DNA from: Deltaproteobacteria bacterium | GTDB lineage: Bacteria > Desulfobacterota > Desulfuromonadia > Desulfuromonadales > Geopsychrobacteraceae | DNA: 45,712 bases | Assembly (NCBI GenBank): GCA_024280485.1 | Contig: JAJRQB010000040.1 | Span: 1-45,712 of the forward strand | Direction: 5' to 3' | Shown: positions 42,612 to 45,712 of the stretch, in pieces | How the letters are laid out: every line of letters begins with the position of its first letter | Numbering within the stretch: the first letter of the stretch is position 1 | Translations under genes and position numbers: made by a program | The notes under the pieces: generated by a model | Told to the model about the DNA's origin: nothing | The model's database searches: none | The model's input: the letters and a program-made list of their open reading frames with translations, nothing else

Positions 42612-43112
42612 TCAGTCTGCTGATTTTTCCTCTGCAGGTTCTTCAACCACCTCATCAACTGCAGCTTCAGCAACAACTTCTTCGACCACAGGTTCTTCGA
42701 TGACAGGCTTAGCTTCTTCAGCCTTAGGTGCCGACTTCTTCTGTTTCGGAGAGAATTCCTCCTCAATCAGTTCAATGATCGCCATTGGTGCATTGTCGCC
42801 AACACGCGGGTTCAGACGGATAATCCGGGTGTATCCACCAGGACGATCTTGGTAACGCGGCGCAATCGTCTCGAACAATTTAGCGACAATCTTGCGATCG
42901 TGAACGTTCTTCAGAACCTGACGACGTGAGTGCAGATCATCAGTCTTTGCCATAGTGATGACACGTTCAACATCACGGCGTAGTTCTTTAGCGCGCGTAA
43001 TGGTGGTAGTCACCTTTTCATGGTCCAAAAGAGAGATGACCATGTTGCGCATCATGTGCACGCGATGTGACGGTTTCCGCCCGAGACGCCTGCCGATCTT
43101 ATTGTGACGCAT
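42612..43112 (-). CDS. rplQ: 50S ribosomal protein L17 with acidic C-terminal extension
   Basis: A 166-aa large-subunit protein. The first about 120 residues are the standard L17 fold ([42 protein letters not shown]-like [32 protein letters not shown]). The remaining about 45 residues form a Glu/Val/Pro/Ala-rich acidic tail absent from E. coli L17 (127 aa). Last gene of the operon, just after rpoA, and followed by the terminator. Confidence 0.96.
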   Translation of the reverse strand: MRHNKIGRRLGRKPSHRVHMMRNMVISLLDHEKVTTTITRAKELRRDVERVITMAKTDDLHSRRQVLKNVHDRKIVAKLFETIAPRYQDRPGGYTRIIRLNPRVGDNAPMAIIELIEEEFSPKQKKSAPKAEEAKPVIEEPVVEEVVAEAAVDEVVEEPAEEKSAD

Positions 43113-43148
43113 TACTTGTAATCCTTTCGTAACAACACAGGGAGACGA

Positions 43149-44165
43149 TTATTCTTCGCTCTGGCCCTGTTGGATCAATTTCAAATATTCTGAATCAGGA
43201 AACCCTTCAGTCTTCATACCGAGGGTCAATCCCATTTCAGACAGAATATCCTTGATCTCATTGAGCGATTTACGACCAAAGTTCTGAGTCTTGAGCATTT
43301 CTGCTTCTGACTTTTGAACTAGCTCACCGATCATGTTGATCTGGGCATTCTTCAGACAGTTAGCACTACGTACTGACAGCTCAAGCTCTTCAACGGAACG
43401 ATAAAGGTTCTCGTTAATTCGCGTCCCAACTTCATCAACTTCAACTACAGTTGGCTCATCAGACTCGTCAAAGTTGATAAATACCTGTAGCTGCTCCTTG
43501 AGAATTTTGGAGGCGTAGGCTATAGCATCATCAGGCCGTACACTGGCATCAGTAAAGATCTCAAGAGTCAATTTATCATAGTCAGTCATTTGACCAACAC
43601 GAGCATTAGAGACCGTATAGTTGACCTTCTGAATCGGCGAGAAGATCGCATCGAGTGCGATAGTGCCGACAGGGAAATCCTCATCACGAATTCTCTCAGA
43701 TGGGACATAGCCCTTGCCCATAGAAACAGTCATGTCAATTTCGAGATCAGCTTCCTTACCACAGGTAGCGATATGATGGTCAGGATTCAAAATCTCAACA
43801 TTACCGTCGGTAATAATGTCGCCAGCCTTGACAGCACCAGCACCTTTTTTGACGATACGAATGTTGCGTGTGTCATGACCAAGCAGACGGACCTTGACAC
43901 CTTTAAGATTCAAAATAATGTCAGTTACATCTTCAGTCACACCCGAAACACTAGTGAACTCGTGCTGCACATCCTTGATTCGCATCGAAGTGATTGCTGC
44001 ACCCTGCAATGATGAGAGCAAAATCCGGCGTAGTGAATTCCCTAGTGTAGTACCAAATCCGCGCTCAAGAGGCTCAGCTACGAATTTTCCGTACGAATCA
44101 GACAGCGATTCTGCATCGATCTGCAGCCGTGTAGGCTTAATCAGATCTCTCCAGTTTTTATACAT
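43149..44165 (-). CDS. rpoA: RNA polymerase alpha subunit
   Basis: A 338-aa core polymerase subunit of usual length. The N-terminal dimerisation domain shows [20 protein letters not shown] and the [12 protein letters not shown] strand; the C-terminal domain has [16 protein letters not shown] and [13 protein letters not shown], the DNA- and activator-contacting helices. It lies between rpsD and rplQ, as in most bacteria. The ATG is at 44165. Confidence 0.98.
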   Translation of the reverse strand: MYKNWRDLIKPTRLQIDAESLSDSYGKFVAEPLERGFGTTLGNSLRRILLSSLQGAAITSMRIKDVQHEFTSVSGVTEDVTDIILNLKGVKVRLLGHDTRNIRIVKKGAGAVKAGDIITDGNVEILNPDHHIATCGKEADLEIDMTVSMGKGYVPSERIRDEDFPVGTIALDAIFSPIQKVNYTVSNARVGQMTDYDKLTLEIFTDASVRPDDAIAYASKILKEQLQVFINFDESDEPTVVEVDEVGTRINENLYRSVEELELSVRSANCLKNAQINMIGELVQKSEAEMLKTQNFGRKSLNEIKDILSEMGLTLGMKTEGFPDSEYLKLIQQGQSEE

Positions 44166-44208
44166 AATCGTACACTCCCTCTCAAGAAAACCCTGACATC
44201 ATAGACTG

Positions 44209-44838
44209 TTATTTGGAATACAGTTCAACAATCAGCTGTTCCTGGAATTCCGGCGTGGTCAGTTCATCACGAACCGGCAATGCCTTGATGGTCCCCTTGA
44301 AATTCTCACGATCAATTTCTACCCAAGAAGGAACACCACGACGCATAACACTATCAAGAGACTCATTGAAAGTTACGATTTCACGGCTTTTCTCGCGAAG
44401 CTCAACCACATCACCTGGGCGAACCAGATAAGAAGGAATATTGACCTTACGACCATTTATATTGAAATGACCATGACGCACCATTGTCCGTGCCTGAGCA
44501 CGAGAAACGGCGAATCCAAGACGATAAGCTATGCTATCGAAACGGCGCTCAAGCAGAATCAGCAGGTTCTCACCTGTAACTCCCTTCATGCGGTCTGCTT
44601 TAGCGAAATAGAGACGGAACTGCTTTTCCTGCAGACCGTATGTCCGTTTCACCTTCTGCTTCTCACGCATCTGAACACCATAATCAGAGACCTTAGTACG
44701 ACGCTGACCGTGCTGCCCTGGGGCATAGTTGCGGCGCTCTATGGCACATTTATCGGTATAGCATCTGTCCCCTTTAAGAAACAGCTTTGCACTTTCTCTT
44801 CTGCACTGACGGCAGACAGCTCCGGAATACCTAGCCAA
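44209..44838 (-). CDS. rpsD: 30S ribosomal protein S4 (zinc-binding type)
   Basis: A 209-aa primary 16S rRNA-binding protein. Cysteines C9, C12, C26 and C31 form a zinc site, so it is the C+ type. The S4 domain ([33 protein letters not shown]) is intact. The start codon is TTG at 44838, preceded by AAGGAGG at 6 bases. S4 is a translational repressor of its operon in E. coli; whether that holds here is unknown. Confidence 0.96.
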   Translation of the reverse strand: MARYSGAVCRQCRRESAKLFLKGDRCYTDKCAIERRNYAPGQHGQRRTKVSDYGVQMREKQKVKRTYGLQEKQFRLYFAKADRMKGVTGENLLILLERRFDSIAYRLGFAVSRAQARTMVRHGHFNINGRKVNIPSYLVRPGDVVELREKSREIVTFNESLDSVMRRGVPSWVEIDRENFKGTIKALPVRDELTTPEFQEQLIVELYSK

Positions 44839-44856
44839 CTTCTTCCTCCTTACCGC

Positions 44857-45252
44857 TTAAACGCGACGACGCTTCGGCGGACGACAACCGTTATGGGGGA
44901 TGGGGGTAACATCTTTAATCATGGTCACAGTCAGACCCGCCAGTGAAAGAGCACGCAGAGCAGACTCACGTCCACTACCTGGTCCCTTCACATAAGCCTC
45001 GACCGACCTCATCCCATGCTCCTTTGCCTTGAGAGCTGCATCTTCAGCAGCCATCTGAGCAGCGAAAGGAGTACTTTTCCGTGAACCCTTGAAACCCTTT
45101 GAACCTGATGTCGACCAGGCAATTACATTGCCGGCAGGGTCACAGATGGTAACAATGGTATTATTGAAGGTGGCTTGAATATGCACAACACCGCGTGCAA
45201 TATTCTTTTTTTCAACCTTCTTCCTGACAACTTTTTTACCCGACTTAGCCAT
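44857..45252 (-). CDS. rpsK: 30S ribosomal protein S11
   Basis: A 131-aa platform protein of the small subunit. The [21 protein letters not shown] start of the core fold, [20 protein letters not shown] and [15 protein letters not shown] end are all family hallmarks. The gene lies 12 bases after rpsM and 18 before rpsD. ATG start at 45252 with a GGGAG site. Confidence 0.97.
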   Translation of the reverse strand: MAKSGKKVVRKKVEKKNIARGVVHIQATFNNTIVTICDPAGNVIAWSTSGSKGFKGSRKSTPFAAQMAAEDAALKAKEHGMRSVEAYVKGPGSGRESALRALSLAGLTVTMIKDVTPIPHNGCRPPKRRRV

Positions 45253-45264
45253 GATAACTCCCGC

Positions 45265-45633
45265 TTACTTTTTCTTGCCGGCTACGGTTTTCTTTGGACC
45301 TTTACGGGTCCGGGCGTTCGTCTTAGTCTTCTGACCTCGACAAGGCAGCCCTTTACGATGGCGCAGACCGCGATAGCAGCCCAAATCCATCAACCGTTTG
45401 ATATTCATGGTAACCTCACGACGTAGGTCACCTTCAATTCGGTAATCCGCACCCACAATCTCACGGATTTTAGCCAGTTCGGCTTCCGTCAGATCATCAG
45501 TACGGGTATTAAGATCCACGCCAGCAGTTGAAAGAATCTTCTGTGAAGAGGTGCGACCGATTCCGTAAACATAGGTCATCGCTACTTCAATGCGTTTGTT
45601 GCGTGGTAAATCGACTCCAGCAATACGTGCCAA
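45265..45633 (-). CDS. rpsM: 30S ribosomal protein S13
   Basis: A 122-aa head protein of the small subunit that touches the tRNAs and 16S r[23 protein letters not shown] is the typical opening (first residue Met from a TTG codon at 45633). The HhH-like region [12 protein letters not shown], the [19 protein letters not shown] segment and a basic tail are all present. TAGGAGG lies about 8 bases before the TTG. It follows rpmJ after a 19-base gap. Confidence 0.96.
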   Translation of the reverse strand: MARIAGVDLPRNKRIEVAMTYVYGIGRTSSQKILSTAGVDLNTRTDDLTEAELAKIREIVGADYRIEGDLRREVTMNIKRLMDLGCYRGLRHRKGLPCRGQKTKTNARTRKGPKKTVAGKKK

Positions 45634-45652
45634 TGTCCTGTCCTCCTAGGGT

Positions 45653-45712
45653 CTATCCCTGTCTTTGCTTATGCTTGGGATTCTCGCAGATGATCCGCAC
45701 GACCCCTTTTCG
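45653..45712 (-). CDS. rpmJ: 50S ribosomal protein L36, partial (start outside window)
   Basis: The last 19 codons plus TAG of L36. Visible residues RKGVVRIICENPKHKQRQG are the near-invariant C-terminus of the family, with one zinc-ligand Cys and His. It precedes rpsM, as in the usual secY/rpmJ/rpsM order. Confidence 0.92.
   Translation of the reverse strand, partial: RKGVVRIICENPKHKQRQG

Overview
The window looks like a chromosome segment from a free-living, anaerobic or metal/sulfur-respiring deltaproteobacterium, most likely of the order Desulfuromonadales (Geobacter/Desulfuromonas/Pelobacter relatives). This rests on gene content and order (recO, glyQ, glyS, ppdK; a Rieske/cytochrome b pair; an MJ0042-type zinc-ribbon protein; MoxR/Bat genes) and not on any database search. 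No transposase, phage gene, CRISPR array, tRNA or rRNA was seen.

Layout. 1-2161 (minus): a quinol-oxidising module, with a cytochrome b6/subunit IV fusion cut by the window edge, a Rieske protein and a DUF1573 envelope protein. 2249-4135 (plus): hypoxanthine phosphoribosyltransferase behind a strong sigma70-type promoter, then a zinc-ribbon membrane protein. 4224-6934: a 56-residue two-cluster ferredoxin (minus), acetate kinase (plus) and a radical SAM protein (minus), separated by bidirectional terminators. 7306-13691: an unusual block with a signal-peptide-bearing dikinase-like protein (phosphohistidine domain placed before the ATP-grasp domain, as in glucan water dikinases), two class A beta-lactamase-fold serine hydrolases whose 3' ends overlap, and an ATP/ADP-translocase-like membrane carrier. 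13789-23637 (plus): an RND efflux pair behind a palindromic operator-like site, a sodium:solute symporter, a degenerate metallophosphoesterase, a pseudopilin and an HD-GYP c-di-GMP phosphodiesterase. 23630-30612 (minus): a tightly overlapped moxR-DUF58-DUF4381-batA-batB/C-batD operon. 30735-34203: a rhomboid protease with a helical C-terminal domain (minus), then a TRIC-like channel, an FAH-family enzyme and a Rossmann/DUF2520 protein (plus). 34309-42454 (minus): ppdK, glyS, glyQ, recO and mgtE. 42550-45712 (minus): the end of the alpha ribosomal operon (rpmJ, rpsM, rpsK, rpsD, rpoA, rplQ) and its terminator.

Two points deserve attention first. (1) The 7306-13691 block could be an envelope phosphotransfer system: an apparently exported ATP-grasp/phosphohistidine enzyme beside a nucleotide carrier that could supply ATP outside the cytoplasm, plus two exported serine hydrolases. 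This is inference from domains and neighbourhood. (2) glyS, normally essential, has an in-frame TAA at 37453-37455. The same frame continues for 71 more residues that look like the normal GlyS C-terminus, giving about 688 residues if read through. It is a real nonsense mutation, a sequence error or a readthrough case, and TAA ends other genes normally in this window.
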